DNA of 64,000 nucleotides from Alteripontixanthobacter muriae (GTDB taxonomy: Bacteria; Pseudomonadota; Alphaproteobacteria; Sphingomonadales; Sphingomonadaceae), in the NCBI RefSeq assembly GCF_013336795.1, contig NZ_JAAFZT010000012.1:1-64000 (forward strand). The letters run 5' to 3'. The notes beneath the pieces are model-generated. The model ran no database searches, was not told the origin of the DNA, and worked only from the letters and a program-made list of their open reading frames with translations. This document shows, piece after piece, positions 7,339 through 16,095 of this stretch (position 1 is its first letter; each line of letters begins with the position of its first letter). The translations under genes and the position numbers were made by a program.

Positions 7339-8616
7339 ATGTTCATGACCCGCTCTCCCAACGCGCTCTCGCGGCGCTCTGCCCTGCACCGCAGCAAACC
7401 CGCACTGGTGCTGACTGTCCTTGCAACAGCGATGCTGCCGTTGATGGCTACTGCGGCATCGGGGCAAGGACGAGTGCAGGATTTCAGATTGCCGCCTGCT
7501 CCGACGCCGACGCCGGACGTGATCGGCCCTGTCGATGAAGAAGCACCGCTGAGGCCCGCTCCGCGGGTCACGCCCACCCCGACGCCCGCGCCTCGCCCGG
7601 CAGCCACACCGACCCCGGCGCCCACCAACAGCGCGCCGCGCCAGCCGCTGGTCCTGCCGCAAGCGCCGGCTACCCGGTCGCCTGCAGCTTCCCCGACTGC
7701 GACAGGCACCCGCGCCCCCTCGCGCCCCTCCGCGGTCTCTTCGCCGCGCGCTTTGGGTCCGACGGCAGCGACACTTCCGAACGCATCCGAACCGGAACTT
7801 GCAACCGAAGCCGCTCAGTCGCTCGACGAAGCGAGCACGGCCCAAGCGCCTGTAGCCCCTCCCCCGGTTCAGCAGCCTGCCACGTCACCTGCGCCGGATG
7901 GTTTGGAGAGCGAAGGTAGCGCGGGCTTCGCATGGATCGCCCTGATCCTGGCGGCACTTGCTGCCCTTGCAGCATTCCTGTTCTTCCGGGCACGAACGCG
8001 CGAGGTAAGCGGAGGCGCAGCAAGCGCTCTGCCTCTTGCGGCGAAGCCGGAACAGCCCCCTGCCTCCCCTGCTCCTCGGCCGCCAGCTGCTCCCTCTCCT
8101 CCCGCTCGGCCGCGCAGCACCCCTGCTCCACTGACCAGATCGGACCAGCCGGTTGGAATGGAGGTGGAGCAGATCCGCGTATCGCGCAGTATGATGGCGA
8201 TCACCTTCGCCTGGCGTCTGCGGCTGACCAACTACACCGAGGGCGATCTCGGTGATCTGCAACTTTCAGGCGACATCACCTCCGCGCATGGGAAGGTGCC
8301 GACGGAACAGCAGCTGGCGACAGGCGCAACCGAATTGCCGATGTTGCGCCAGTTGCCAGCCATTGCCGCCGGCGAGACGATCGAACTGAAGGGAGAGATA
8401 CGCCTGCCCGTCGAACGCGTCGTGCCCATCCGGCAGGGCTCTACTCCGGTCCTGGTGCCGCTGCTGCGGCTGAGGATCACCGGTGAAGCTCTGGATCAGC
8501 AAACGCGCAATTGGGTCGTCGGGTTGCAGGGCGATGCGGGTGCCCGGCTCCAGCCTTTCCCGCTGGGCGACCGGCTTCAGACCTACGGCACTGCTGGAGC
8601 AAGATCGCTCGCCTAG
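7339..8616 (+). CDS. Pro/Thr-rich single-pass membrane protein, unknown function
   Basis: 425 residues. An N-terminal signal sequence (ALVLTVLATAMLPLMATAASG, about 23-43) leads into a long Pro/Thr/Ala-rich linker with repeated PTPTP units (about 50-190). A transmembrane helix (FAWIALILAALAALAAFLFF, about 197-216) is followed by a second Pro-rich linker and a folded C-terminal domain of about 150 residues beginning MEVEQIRVSRSMMAITFAWRLRL, which looks beta-rich. The likely layout is a disordered periplasmic arm with the C-terminal domain in the cytoplasm. I do not recognise the family. It is read divergently from queF and upstream of sseA. Confidence 0.65.
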   Translation: MFMTRSPNALSRRSALHRSKPALVLTVLATAMLPLMATAASGQGRVQDFRLPPAPTPTPDVIGPVDEEAPLRPAPRVTPTPTPAPRPAATPTPAPTNSAPRQPLVLPQAPATRSPAASPTATGTRAPSRPSAVSSPRALGPTAATLPNASEPELATEAAQSLDEASTAQAPVAPPPVQQPATSPAPDGLESEGSAGFAWIALILAALAALAAFLFFRARTREVSGGAASALPLAAKPEQPPASPAPRPPAAPSPPARPRSTPAPLTRSDQPVGMEVEQIRVSRSMMAITFAWRLRLTNYTEGDLGDLQLSGDITSAHGKVPTEQQLATGATELPMLRQLPAIAAGETIELKGEIRLPVERVVPIRQGSTPVLVPLLRLRITGEALDQQTRNWVVGLQGDAGARLQPFPLGDRLQTYGTAGARSLA

Positions 8617-8684
8617 TCATGGGCAGCTCAGCTGCAAGCGCGAGGCACTCGACGCGGGCGCGCGGCAAGGCTAGGTCATACTAC

Positions 8685-9530
8685 ATGCAATCTCTCGTGA
8701 CCACGACATGGCTGGCGGATCAACTCGGTGCCAGCGACCTCATTCTCCTCGATGCGTCGCTGCATCTGCCGGCGGCAAATCGCGATGCGGAAGCGGAATA
8801 TACCGCCGGGCACATCCCGGGCGCGTGCTTCCTTGGCCTCTCCAACCTAACGGATACGCAATCATCCGTACCCGCTGCCCTGCCGCGTGCCGACCAGATG
8901 CAGGACAGGCTCCGCACGCTTGGCGTGGATGAGGGCAGCCGCGTCGTTCTTTACGACGACAGCGCGCTGCGCACTTCTGCACGGGCCTGGTTCATGCTGC
9001 GCCGTGCGGGGTTGAAGAACATTGCCCTTCTCGACGGCGGGCTCGGAAAATGGAGAGCGGAAGGCCGGGCGATTTCGAAGGATGTGTCCGAACCTGCCGT
9101 CTCTAATCTGAAGGTCGAACAGGATGACAGGCTCGTTCGCGACAAGGCGGCGATGCATGCCAACATCGGCACCGGTGCCGAACAGATGGTGGACGCACGC
9201 GACGAGGGCCGCTTTACCGGGGCGATAGAGGATACGGTGCATGGCCTTGCCGGCGGGCATATCCCCGGTGCGCGCAACCTGCCCTTCACGAAGGTGCTGC
9301 ACGGCGACGGCACCTATCGCGATCGGGTGCAATTGCGCGCATTGTTCGACGATGCAGGCATCGACCTCGACCAGCCCGTCGTGGCGAGTTGCGGTAGCGG
9401 GGTGACGGCATCGGTGCTGCTGTTCGCCTTGCATATTGCAGGCAAGGACGATGCTGCCCTGTACGACGGCAGCTGGAGCGAATGGGGAGCCGATCCGGTC
9501 ACTCCGAAAAAGACCGGAGCCGCCGCCTGA
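8685..9530 (+). CDS. sseA: 3-mercaptopyruvate / thiosulfate sulfurtransferase
   Basis: 281 residues with two rhodanese domains. The N-terminal one is inactive and carries AEYTAGHIPGA; the C-terminal one carries GRFTGA..GHIPGARN. The active-site loop is CGSGVTA with Cys236, the 3-mercaptopyruvate-sulfurtransferase form of the loop. It moves sulfane sulfur from 3-mercaptopyruvate to thiol acceptors or cyanide. ATG 8685 is the start matching the family (MQSLVTTTWLADQL); the frame is open further upstream without similarity. One base separates it from the cystathionine beta-lyase gene, so the two sulfur-amino-acid enzymes are very likely co-transcribed. Confidence 0.93.
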   Translation: MQSLVTTTWLADQLGASDLILLDASLHLPAANRDAEAEYTAGHIPGACFLGLSNLTDTQSSVPAALPRADQMQDRLRTLGVDEGSRVVLYDDSALRTSARAWFMLRRAGLKNIALLDGGLGKWRAEGRAISKDVSEPAVSNLKVEQDDRLVRDKAAMHANIGTGAEQMVDARDEGRFTGAIEDTVHGLAGGHIPGARNLPFTKVLHGDGTYRDRVQLRALFDDAGIDLDQPVVASCGSGVTASVLLFALHIAGKDDAALYDGSWSEWGADPVTPKKTGAAA

Positions 9531-9531
9531 C

Positions 9532-10773
9532 ATGGCAGCGAAGGGCGACACGGATGCAAGGCGACCGGACCGGCAGGAACGGCAACTTGGCACCGGAACC
9601 CGCCTCGTCGAAGCTGGCCGGCGCGAGGAATGGACCGGCGCCGTCGTCAATCCGCCCGTCTGGCGGGCGAGCACGCATCTGTACAATGACGTGGCAGCCC
9701 TGCGTGGGGGGCAGCGCGGCAACGCGGACGGCGCGTTCTTCTACGGCAGGCGCGGTGCGCCCACGCAATGGGCACTAGCCGACGCGCTGACGAGCCTGGA
9801 ACCGGGTGCTTATGGCACCATGCTGTACCCCAGCGGCACCGCGGCCCTTGCAGGCGCGCTGATGGCGGTGCTTTCTCCAGGCGATGTCCTGCTGGTCACC
9901 GACAATGCCTATGAGCCCACCCGCAATCTGGCGACCGGCATTCTCAAGCGCTTCGGCATCGAAAGCCGCTTTTTCGATCCTTGCGATCTGGACGCTTTCG
10001 CGGCTGTCTTTTGCGAACGCACGAAGGCGGTGATGCTTGAGTGTCCCGGCAGCCTGACGATGGAACTGCAGGACATCCCCGCGATGGCCACTATCGCGCG
10101 CGCAAAAGGCGCAGTGACCTGCATCGACAACACCTGGGCAAGCCCGCTGGGCTTTGCGGCGCTGGAACATGGGTGCGACATTTCGATCATGTCGCTGACC
10201 AAGCATGTGGGCGGACATTCCGACCTCATGATGGGCAGCGCCACCGCAGGCGAACGCCATTATCGGCGTTTACGGAATACCGCGCAGGCTCTGGGCCATG
10301 TCGTCTCACCCGATGATGCAGCGCTGGCTCTGCGGGGCTTGCGCACCATGGGCGTCAGGCTCGAAAGGGAGGCCGCAAGTGCCCTGAACATAGCGGCATG
10401 GCTGCAATCCCGTGACGAGGTGGCACAGGTTCTGTGCCCCATGCTCCCCGGCGCACCGGGGCACACGATCTGGAAGCGTGATTTCACCGGCGGCTGCGGC
10501 CTGTTCAGCTTCATCCTGCAGGGCGGCGATGACGAAGCGCGAAGCCGCTTTATCGACGCGCTGCAACTCTTCGGCATCGGCTACAGCTGGGGCGGGTTCG
10601 AGAGCCTCGCCATTCCCTTCGACCCCTCGCCAATCCGCTCCGCCAGCGCATGGCCGCCCGCCGGCTGGGACGCAGCGGACCGGCTTGGCGTCCGCCTTTC
10701 CATCGGCCTTGAAGATGCGGACGATCTGATCGCCGATCTGGACCAGGCATTCAACGCGATGGCGCCCGCATGA
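9532..10773 (+). CDS. metC: Cystathionine beta-lyase (PLP, Cys/Met metabolism family)
   Basis: 413 residues. The PLP lysine is Lys224 in SIMSLTKHVGGHSD, and the cofactor-phosphate region YPSGTAALAGAL (99-110) and YGRRGAPTQWAL (71-82) are as in Cys/Met-metabolism PLP enzymes. Overall length and the SLTKHVGGHSDLMMG block match MetC-type cystathionine beta-lyases, which split cystathionine to homocysteine, pyruvate and ammonia. It directly follows sseA and overlaps the next gene by ATGA (10770-10773), giving a three-gene transcript. A cysteine-desulfhydrase activity is also common in this family. Confidence 0.88.
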   Translation: MAAKGDTDARRPDRQERQLGTGTRLVEAGRREEWTGAVVNPPVWRASTHLYNDVAALRGGQRGNADGAFFYGRRGAPTQWALADALTSLEPGAYGTMLYPSGTAALAGALMAVLSPGDVLLVTDNAYEPTRNLATGILKRFGIESRFFDPCDLDAFAAVFCERTKAVMLECPGSLTMELQDIPAMATIARAKGAVTCIDNTWASPLGFAALEHGCDISIMSLTKHVGGHSDLMMGSATAGERHYRRLRNTAQALGHVVSPDDAALALRGLRTMGVRLEREAASALNIAAWLQSRDEVAQVLCPMLPGAPGHTIWKRDFTGGCGLFSFILQGGDDEARSRFIDALQLFGIGYSWGGFESLAIPFDPSPIRSASAWPPAGWDAADRLGVRLSIGLEDADDLIADLDQAFNAMAPA

Positions 10774-11915
10774 CCCCCGCCGAAATTGCTGCGCCCACAC
10801 CCACGCCAGAGGCGGAAGCGAGTGAAGCGGCCGTCAATGTTCAGCCGCCGCCAATGCTGGAAGGCACGAACCTCCCGCTCCTGCCTGAAAACATCAACCC
10901 ATTGGTCGAGGAGCCCGTCGGCGCGGCAGAGGGGCTGCGCGATGTGGTTTCGGCGCAGAATGAAACGGCAGCCGGGCTGATCGAGACACTGGACGCCGCG
11001 GCTCTGACCCTTGGCGAAACGCGCGTTTCCCTTTGGGACGCCGTCGTCGTGATGCTGGTGATTATCGCAATCATCATCGCAGCCTGGCTCTTCAGCAAGC
11101 TTTCTCATGGCCTGCTCGCGCGTATTACGCGGCTCGATCCCTCACAGCGCCTGCTCTCGGAAAAACTCCTCAGTGTCGGCGTATGGGCGATAGCGATCCT
11201 CGTCGGCATCGACCTGCTGGGGATCGATCTTACCGCATTCGCGATCTTTTCCGGCGCCTTTGGCCTCGCCATCGGTTTTGGCCTGCAGAAGACCTTCGGC
11301 AATCTCATCGCGGGAATTATCCTGCTGATGGACAAGTCGATCAAGCCGGGCGACGTCATCGCAGTGGCGGATATCGCCGGGAACGAGACCTTCGGGCAGA
11401 TCCAGAAGATCGGTATCCGTGCCGTCTCCATCACCACCAGGGATGAACGCGAATATCTCATTCCGAACGAAAATCTGATGGTGAACCAGGTCGAGAACTG
11501 GTCCTATTCCTCCAAAAATGTGCGCATGCAGATCCCGGTCGGTATTTCGTATGGCTGCGATATCGACCAGGCAGAAAAGCTGATGCTTGAAGCCGCCAAG
11601 AGTTGCCGCAGGGTGCTAGAGGCTCCGCCGCCGACTGTCTGGCTGCAGAAGTTTGGCGACAGCAGCGTGGATTTCACGATCCACTGCTGGATCCGCGACC
11701 CGGAAGATGGCGTCGGCAATGTGAAGTCGGAAGTGCTGAAAAACCTCTGGCATCTGTTCCAGCGCGACGGGATCGAAATTCCCTTCCCTCAGCGCGACCT
11801 GAACCTGCGCAACAACGAACAGTTCGAACAGTTGATCGCCGCAATATCGCAGCGAATAGGCAGGAGCGAAGCGGATACGGGAGACGGCGCCGAAAAGGGC
11901 GACAAAAAGGCGTAG
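10770..11915 (+). CDS. Small-conductance mechanosensitive channel (MscS family)
   Basis: 381 residues. There is a Pro/Ala-rich N-terminus of about 85 residues, then three hydrophobic helices: VVVMLVIIAIIIAAWLF, VGVWAIAILVGIDLL and LTAFAIFSGAFGLAIGFGL. The last continues into the pore-lining TM3 pattern GLAIGFGLQKTFGNLIAGI. The beta-domain motif IKPGDVIAV and IQKIGIRAVSITTRDEREYLIPNE follow as in MscS. The channel opens under membrane tension to release solutes during hypo-osmotic shock. It is translationally coupled to metC, which is a curious pairing with no obvious functional link. Confidence 0.9.
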   Translation: MTPAEIAAPTPTPEAEASEAAVNVQPPPMLEGTNLPLLPENINPLVEEPVGAAEGLRDVVSAQNETAAGLIETLDAAALTLGETRVSLWDAVVVMLVIIAIIIAAWLFSKLSHGLLARITRLDPSQRLLSEKLLSVGVWAIAILVGIDLLGIDLTAFAIFSGAFGLAIGFGLQKTFGNLIAGIILLMDKSIKPGDVIAVADIAGNETFGQIQKIGIRAVSITTRDEREYLIPNENLMVNQVENWSYSSKNVRMQIPVGISYGCDIDQAEKLMLEAAKSCRRVLEAPPPTVWLQKFGDSSVDFTIHCWIRDPEDGVGNVKSEVLKNLWHLFQRDGIEIPFPQRDLNLRNNEQFEQLIAAISQRIGRSEADTGDGAEKGDKKA

Positions 11916-11994
11916 GCGCAGCTCTTCCAAAGAAAACTGTCCGGGTGGAAAACCATTCTCGCTGGCGCGGCGCGTGCTGCACCGCCATCTCGGC

Positions 11995-12828
11995 ATGATG
12001 CAACAACCTATCCACAAATGCGCCATGCCCGCGCGCAATGCTGGCCCCAGAACTGGCACCAGTACTGGCACGGTCTATCTGGTCGGCGCAGGTCCGGGTG
12101 ATCCCGACCTGCTGACCGTACGCGCGGCGCGGCTGGTGATGGAAGCCAGCCTCATCGTCCATGACGGCCTGGTCGATCCGTCCATACTGGCGCTCGCTCG
12201 GCCCGAAGCGCGGATGGTTTCGGTCGCCAAGCGCCGTTCGCATCACAGCGTCCCGCAGGACGACATCAATGCGCTGCTGATCCGCGAAGCCCGTTCAGGG
12301 CGGGACGTTGTTCGCCTGAAGGGCGGCGATCCGTTCATCTTCGGACGCGGTGGAGAAGAAGCGGAAGCCTGCCGCGCCGCCGGTGTTGCAGTCGAAGTGA
12401 TACCCGGCATCAGCGCAGCGAACGGTGCAGCTGCCGCGGCGCAGATCGCGCTCACGCATCGCGATGCCTCTAGCATCGTCAGCTTCGTCGCAGGCCAATG
12501 CAAGGGCCTGGTCGAGCAGGATTGGGCCGGTCTTGCCGGCAAGGGACGCACGCTGGTCATTTACATGGGCGTGAAAACCGCACCGCAAATCGCCGAAAAG
12601 CTTATGGCGGATGGGCTTGCTCCCGACATGCCCGTAGCCATCATCGAAAATGGCGCGCGCAAGACCATGCGCGTGCTGCGCGGGCCGCTTGCCGGCTTGC
12701 CTACCCTCGTCACGGACTATTCTGTCGTCAGCCCTGCCCTCATCCTCATCGGTGAAGTGACTGCCCGGGATGACGCCGAAATCAATGCGCTGGCGCTGGA
12801 AGCTGCCTGCAAGGAGGCCGCGCGATGA
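11995..12828 (+). CDS. cobA: Uroporphyrinogen-III C-methyltransferase
   Basis: About 277 residues. The SAM-binding start TGTVYLVGAGPGDPDLLTVRA, the VHDGLVDPSIL segment, VRLKGGDPFIFGRGGEE and the VIPGISAANGAAA loop are the diagnostic SUMT motifs. It makes precorrin-2 for siroheme, the cofactor of the CysI protein encoded two genes downstream. The dehydrogenase/ferrochelatase half of CysG is absent, so those steps must be encoded elsewhere. The start is uncertain: GTG 11974, ATG 11995, 11998 or 12025 are all in frame before the conserved core, and none has a strong ribosome site. Its TGA overlaps the ATG of the DUF2849 gene. Confidence 0.9.
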   Translation: MMQQPIHKCAMPARNAGPRTGTSTGTVYLVGAGPGDPDLLTVRAARLVMEASLIVHDGLVDPSILALARPEARMVSVAKRRSHHSVPQDDINALLIREARSGRDVVRLKGGDPFIFGRGGEEAEACRAAGVAVEVIPGISAANGAAAAAQIALTHRDASSIVSFVAGQCKGLVEQDWAGLAGKGRTLVIYMGVKTAPQIAEKLMADGLAPDMPVAIIENGARKTMRVLRGPLAGLPTLVTDYSVVSPALILIGEVTARDDAEINALALEAACKEAAR

Positions 12829-13124
12829 TCATCCTCACCGGAAACGATCTTGCCACCGGGGCCGTCACCTGGTGGACCGGCAGCGCATGGTCGCACGATG
12901 TGGCCGATGCCGCCGATGTCGGCGACCAGGCCGACGCGATCGCCGCGCGCGAGGAAGCAGCGCGGCGCGTCAATGTTCCCTATGCCATCCAGGCGGAGAT
13001 CGGACCCGGCGGAATCGTCCGGCCTGCCCATATCAAGGACCGGATACGCGGGCTCGGCCCCACCGTCCGCCCCGATCTCACTCTGAAACCCGGCGACGCC
13101 GATGCCGTCCGCGAGGTGATCTGA
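12825..13124 (+). CDS. DUF2849 protein of the sulfite-reductase operon
   Basis: 99 residues (MIILTGNDLATGAVTWWTG...). Its ATG overlaps the end of cobA (ATGA) and its TGA overlaps the ATG of cysI (TGATG), so it is locked into the operon. It matches the alphaproteobacterial DUF2849 family, which is found next to cysG/cobA and cysI. There is no transmembrane segment or metal motif; it is a small soluble protein with an Ala/Asp-rich middle. The role is unknown. A helper of siroheme insertion or sulfite-reductase assembly is plausible from context only. Confidence 0.85.
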   Translation: MIILTGNDLATGAVTWWTGSAWSHDVADAADVGDQADAIAAREEAARRVNVPYAIQAEIGPGGIVRPAHIKDRIRGLGPTVRPDLTLKPGDADAVREVI

Positions 13125-14758
13125 TGTATCGTTATGACCAATACGACCAGGCCATGGTCGATGCCCGCGTCGAGGAATTCCGCGACCAATGCCAGCGCCG
13201 CCTCGACGGGCAGCTGAGCGAAGATCAGTTCAAGCCGCTGCGCCTGATGAACGGCCTGTATCTGCAACTGCATGCCTACATGCTGCGGGTTGCCATTCCC
13301 TATGGCACGCTCAGCGGCGCGCAGATGCACATACTGGCCGACATCGCCGACAAATACGACCGCGGCTACGCCCATTTTACGACCCGCCAGAACGTTCAGT
13401 ACAACTGGATCAAGCTGGAGGATGCCGGCGACATTCTGGCCGATCTCGCCTCGCGCGAAATGCACGCCATTCAGACCAGCGGCAACTGCATCCGCAACAT
13501 CAGTTCGGACCATTTCGCCGGAGCCGCTGCGGACGAGGTATGCGACCCTCGCCCCTATGCCGAATTGCTGCGGCAGTGGTCCAGCTTTCACCCCGAATTC
13601 AGCTATTTGCCGCGCAAGTTCAAGATCGCGGTGATCGCCAGCCCCACCGATCGCGCCGCGATGAAGTTGCACGATATCGGCATCAACCTCGTCCGCAACA
13701 ACGAGGGCGAGCTTGGCGCAGCCTTCTACGTCGGCGGCGGCATGGGCCGTACCCCGATGATCGCGCCGCAGATCCGCGAATTCGTGCCGCTCGACCAGCT
13801 GATCACCTATGCCGAGGCCTGCCTGCGCGTCTACAATCGGCACGGCCGCCGCGACAACAAGTACAAGGCGCGGATCAAGATCCTGGTGCATGAACTGGGC
13901 GCCGACGAATACCGCCGCCAGGTCGAAGCGGAATTCGAACATCTGCTGGCGCAGAAAATCGAACCGCCCTTCGCGGAACTGGAACGGCTGTGCGAATTCT
14001 TCGGTGATCCCGGCTTTGAGAATTTGGCGGAAGCGGAAATCGACCGTTCCGATCCGGAATTCGCACTGTGGGTCGACCGGAACACCCATCCGCACAAGCG
14101 GCCCGGCTATACCAGCGCAGTCATCAGCCTGAAGCCGGTTGGCGGCATACCGGGTGATGCGACAGCCGCGCAGATGCGCCTGATGGCAGATCTCGCCACG
14201 CAGTACAGCTTCGATGAATGCCGGGTGATGCACACGCAGAACATCGTGCTGCCCCATGTGCGCAAGGCCGATCTCCATGCGCTTTGGACGAAGCTGGACG
14301 AAGCCGGCCTCGCCACGCCCAATCTCGACCAGATCGACGACATCATCGCCTGCCCCGGGCTGGATTATTGCAGCCTCGCCAATGCGCGTTCCATTCCGGT
14401 GGCGCAGAAGATCTCGCAGCGTTTCGCCGCCAATGGCAAGGGCGATACGCTGGGCGAATTGAAGCTGAAGATCTCAGGCTGCATCAATGCCTGCGGGCAT
14501 CACCATGCAGGCCACATCGGTATTCTCGGTGTGGACCGGAAGGGCGTCGAAAACTACCAACTGCTCCTCGGCGGCAGCGAGGCGGATGACACGTCACTCG
14601 CCAAGATCACCGGCCCGGGCTTCGACGAGGATGGGATTGTCAATGCGGTGGAAACCGCCACCGACGTCTACCTCGCCAACAGGGCCGACGGAGAACGCTT
14701 CCTCGACACCTATCGCCGCATAGGCATGGCCCCCTTCAAGGAGGCCTTGTATGGTTGA
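13124..14758 (+). CDS. cysI: Sulfite reductase hemoprotein (nitrite/sulfite reductase family)
   Basis: 544 residues. The 4Fe-4S/siroheme ligands are Cys410 and Cys416 (CPGLDYC) and Cys453 and Cys457 (CINAC), followed by GHHHAGHIGILG. The substrate-binding region carries HFTTRQNVQYNWI and QTSGNCIRNISSDHFAGA. This is the enzyme that reduces sulfite to sulfide with six electrons. No flavoprotein CysJ is encoded nearby; alphaproteobacteria of this type likely use ferredoxin or another donor. The start at ATG 13124 gives MYRYDQYDQAMVDARVEEF, the usual family N-terminus, although the frame stays open upstream across DUF2849. It overlaps DUF934 by 8 bases. Confidence 0.95.
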   Translation: MYRYDQYDQAMVDARVEEFRDQCQRRLDGQLSEDQFKPLRLMNGLYLQLHAYMLRVAIPYGTLSGAQMHILADIADKYDRGYAHFTTRQNVQYNWIKLEDAGDILADLASREMHAIQTSGNCIRNISSDHFAGAAADEVCDPRPYAELLRQWSSFHPEFSYLPRKFKIAVIASPTDRAAMKLHDIGINLVRNNEGELGAAFYVGGGMGRTPMIAPQIREFVPLDQLITYAEACLRVYNRHGRRDNKYKARIKILVHELGADEYRRQVEAEFEHLLAQKIEPPFAELERLCEFFGDPGFENLAEAEIDRSDPEFALWVDRNTHPHKRPGYTSAVISLKPVGGIPGDATAAQMRLMADLATQYSFDECRVMHTQNIVLPHVRKADLHALWTKLDEAGLATPNLDQIDDIIACPGLDYCSLANARSIPVAQKISQRFAANGKGDTLGELKLKISGCINACGHHHAGHIGILGVDRKGVENYQLLLGGSEADDTSLAKITGPGFDEDGIVNAVETATDVYLANRADGERFLDTYRRIGMAPFKEALYG

Positions 14759-15254
14759 TCATACCTCCACTACTCCCTCGGGTGCAGAAGGCCGCGGCCC
14801 TGAAGCGAGGCCGTTCCTGCGCTTCCGCGACGACGACCCTGTGGGCGACCCTGCCGTGACGGTCAATGCGTTCCTGGGCCAGGGCAATGCCACCGCTGTC
14901 CGCATCGAACCGGGCGACGACACCCGCGAGTTGCTGCCGCATCTGGACCGCGTCGCGCTGGTTGAGGTGAACTTTCCCACCTTGGGCGACGGACGCGGCT
15001 ATTCGGCGGCGCGTATCCTGCGCGAGGAAGGCTACACCGGCGAGTTGCGGGCCGTGGGCAATGTGCTTGTCGACCAGCTTGCCTTTATGCGCCGCTGCGG
15101 CTTCGACGCTTTCGAACCTGGCGAGCCGCTGGATGCCGCCGATGTGGAAGCGGCGCTCGGCCGGTTCCCCCATGTCTATCAGCAGGCGGCCGACAGCGCC
15201 GTGCCGATCTGGTCGCTGCGGCATGGAAAGGAAGCGGGCGCGCGCAATGGCTGA
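14751..15254 (+). CDS. DUF934 protein, oxidoreductase-associated
   Basis: 167 residues of the DUF934 family: a conserved LVEVNFPTLGDGRGYSAARILREE block and VLVDQLAFMRRCGFDAFE block are both present. The family is a regular partner of CysI in bacteria without CysJ and has been proposed to help supply electrons or assemble the reductase; this is not proven. It starts inside the last 8 bases of cysI and its end overlaps cysH by 8 bases, so expression is tightly coupled. No metal-binding cysteine cluster is present, arguing against it being a ferredoxin itself. Confidence 0.9.
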   Translation: MVDHTSTTPSGAEGRGPEARPFLRFRDDDPVGDPAVTVNAFLGQGNATAVRIEPGDDTRELLPHLDRVALVEVNFPTLGDGRGYSAARILREEGYTGELRAVGNVLVDQLAFMRRCGFDAFEPGEPLDAADVEAALGRFPHVYQQAADSAVPIWSLRHGKEAGARNG

Positions 15255-16089
15255 AGCCGATCCCCGCTCCGGCGCGGCATCGGCCGTACGGCAGGTGGAC
15301 CGGATCGACACCGGTCCACGCTTCACCGATGCCGATGCCATTCGTCTGAACCGGATGTTCCGGGGCGCAGATACGCATGAAATGCTCGCCGCAGTTCTGA
15401 AGGACGGGCTGGCAGGCGAAGTGGCGGTCGTGTCCAGTTTCGGTGCCGAGAGCGCGGTGTTGCTGGACATCGTGGCGCGGATCGATCCTTCGGTCCCGGT
15501 CCTGTTTCTGGAAACGGGCAAGCACTTCGAGGAAACTCTGGCCTATCGCGATGCGCTGGTGAGCCGTCTCGGCCTCACTGGTCTCCGGAACCTGCAGCCC
15601 GATGCTGATCTTCTGGCGTCCCGGGACGAGAGCGGCTTGCGCTGGTCCTACGACCCTGACGGCTGCTGCGAGATCCGCAAGGTGGCGCCGCTTGCGCGCG
15701 GCCTCGCCGGGTTCGATGCAACCCTGACCGGACGCAAGGCATTCCAGTCTACAACGCGCGCCACCCTGCCGCGTTTCGAAGTCGACCATTCCGATGCAGA
15801 GGGCCGGTTGAAGATCAATCCGCTGATAGATTGGACTCCGGACGACATACAGGCTTGGCTCGACGATAACGATTTGCCGCGTCATCCCCTGGTCGCGGCA
15901 GGGTACCCGTCGATCGGCTGCGCACCCTGCACCAATCAGGTCGCACCGGGTGAAGACCCGCGTTCGGGCCGTTGGAAGGGCTGGGACAAGGTCGAATGCG
16001 GCATCCACACGCCTGTCGGCGAAGATGGCGCGCCGAGTGATCAGGCAGGCAGCGACAAGCCGGATGTAAGTAACCAGCCCTATTTCTGA
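15247..16089 (+). CDS. cysH: Adenylyl-sulfate (APS) reductase, 4Fe-4S type
   Basis: 280 residues from ATG 15247. The PAPS/APS-reductase fold is shown by VVSSFGAESAVLLDIV and FLETGKHFEETL. The cysteine pairs Cys140-Cys141 (DGCCEIRK) and Cys225/Cys228 (GCAPC) mark the iron-sulfur, APS-using form rather than the enterobacterial PAPS form. The catalytic Cys251 is in ECGIHT. It reduces activated sulfate to sulfite with thioredoxin, feeding CysI encoded upstream. Last gene of the cobA-DUF2849-cysI-DUF934-cysH operon. CysN/CysD sulfate-activation genes are not in the window. Confidence 0.93.
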   Translation: MAEADPRSGAASAVRQVDRIDTGPRFTDADAIRLNRMFRGADTHEMLAAVLKDGLAGEVAVVSSFGAESAVLLDIVARIDPSVPVLFLETGKHFEETLAYRDALVSRLGLTGLRNLQPDADLLASRDESGLRWSYDPDGCCEIRKVAPLARGLAGFDATLTGRKAFQSTTRATLPRFEVDHSDAEGRLKINPLIDWTPDDIQAWLDDNDLPRHPLVAAGYPSIGCAPCTNQVAPGEDPRSGRWKGWDKVECGIHTPVGEDGAPSDQAGSDKPDVSNQPYF

Positions 16090-16095
16090 AGGCTA

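Noticed and set aside
12980-14278. 432-codon minus-strand frame opposite cysI
   Set aside because: Shadow of cysI, which has all its cysteine motifs.
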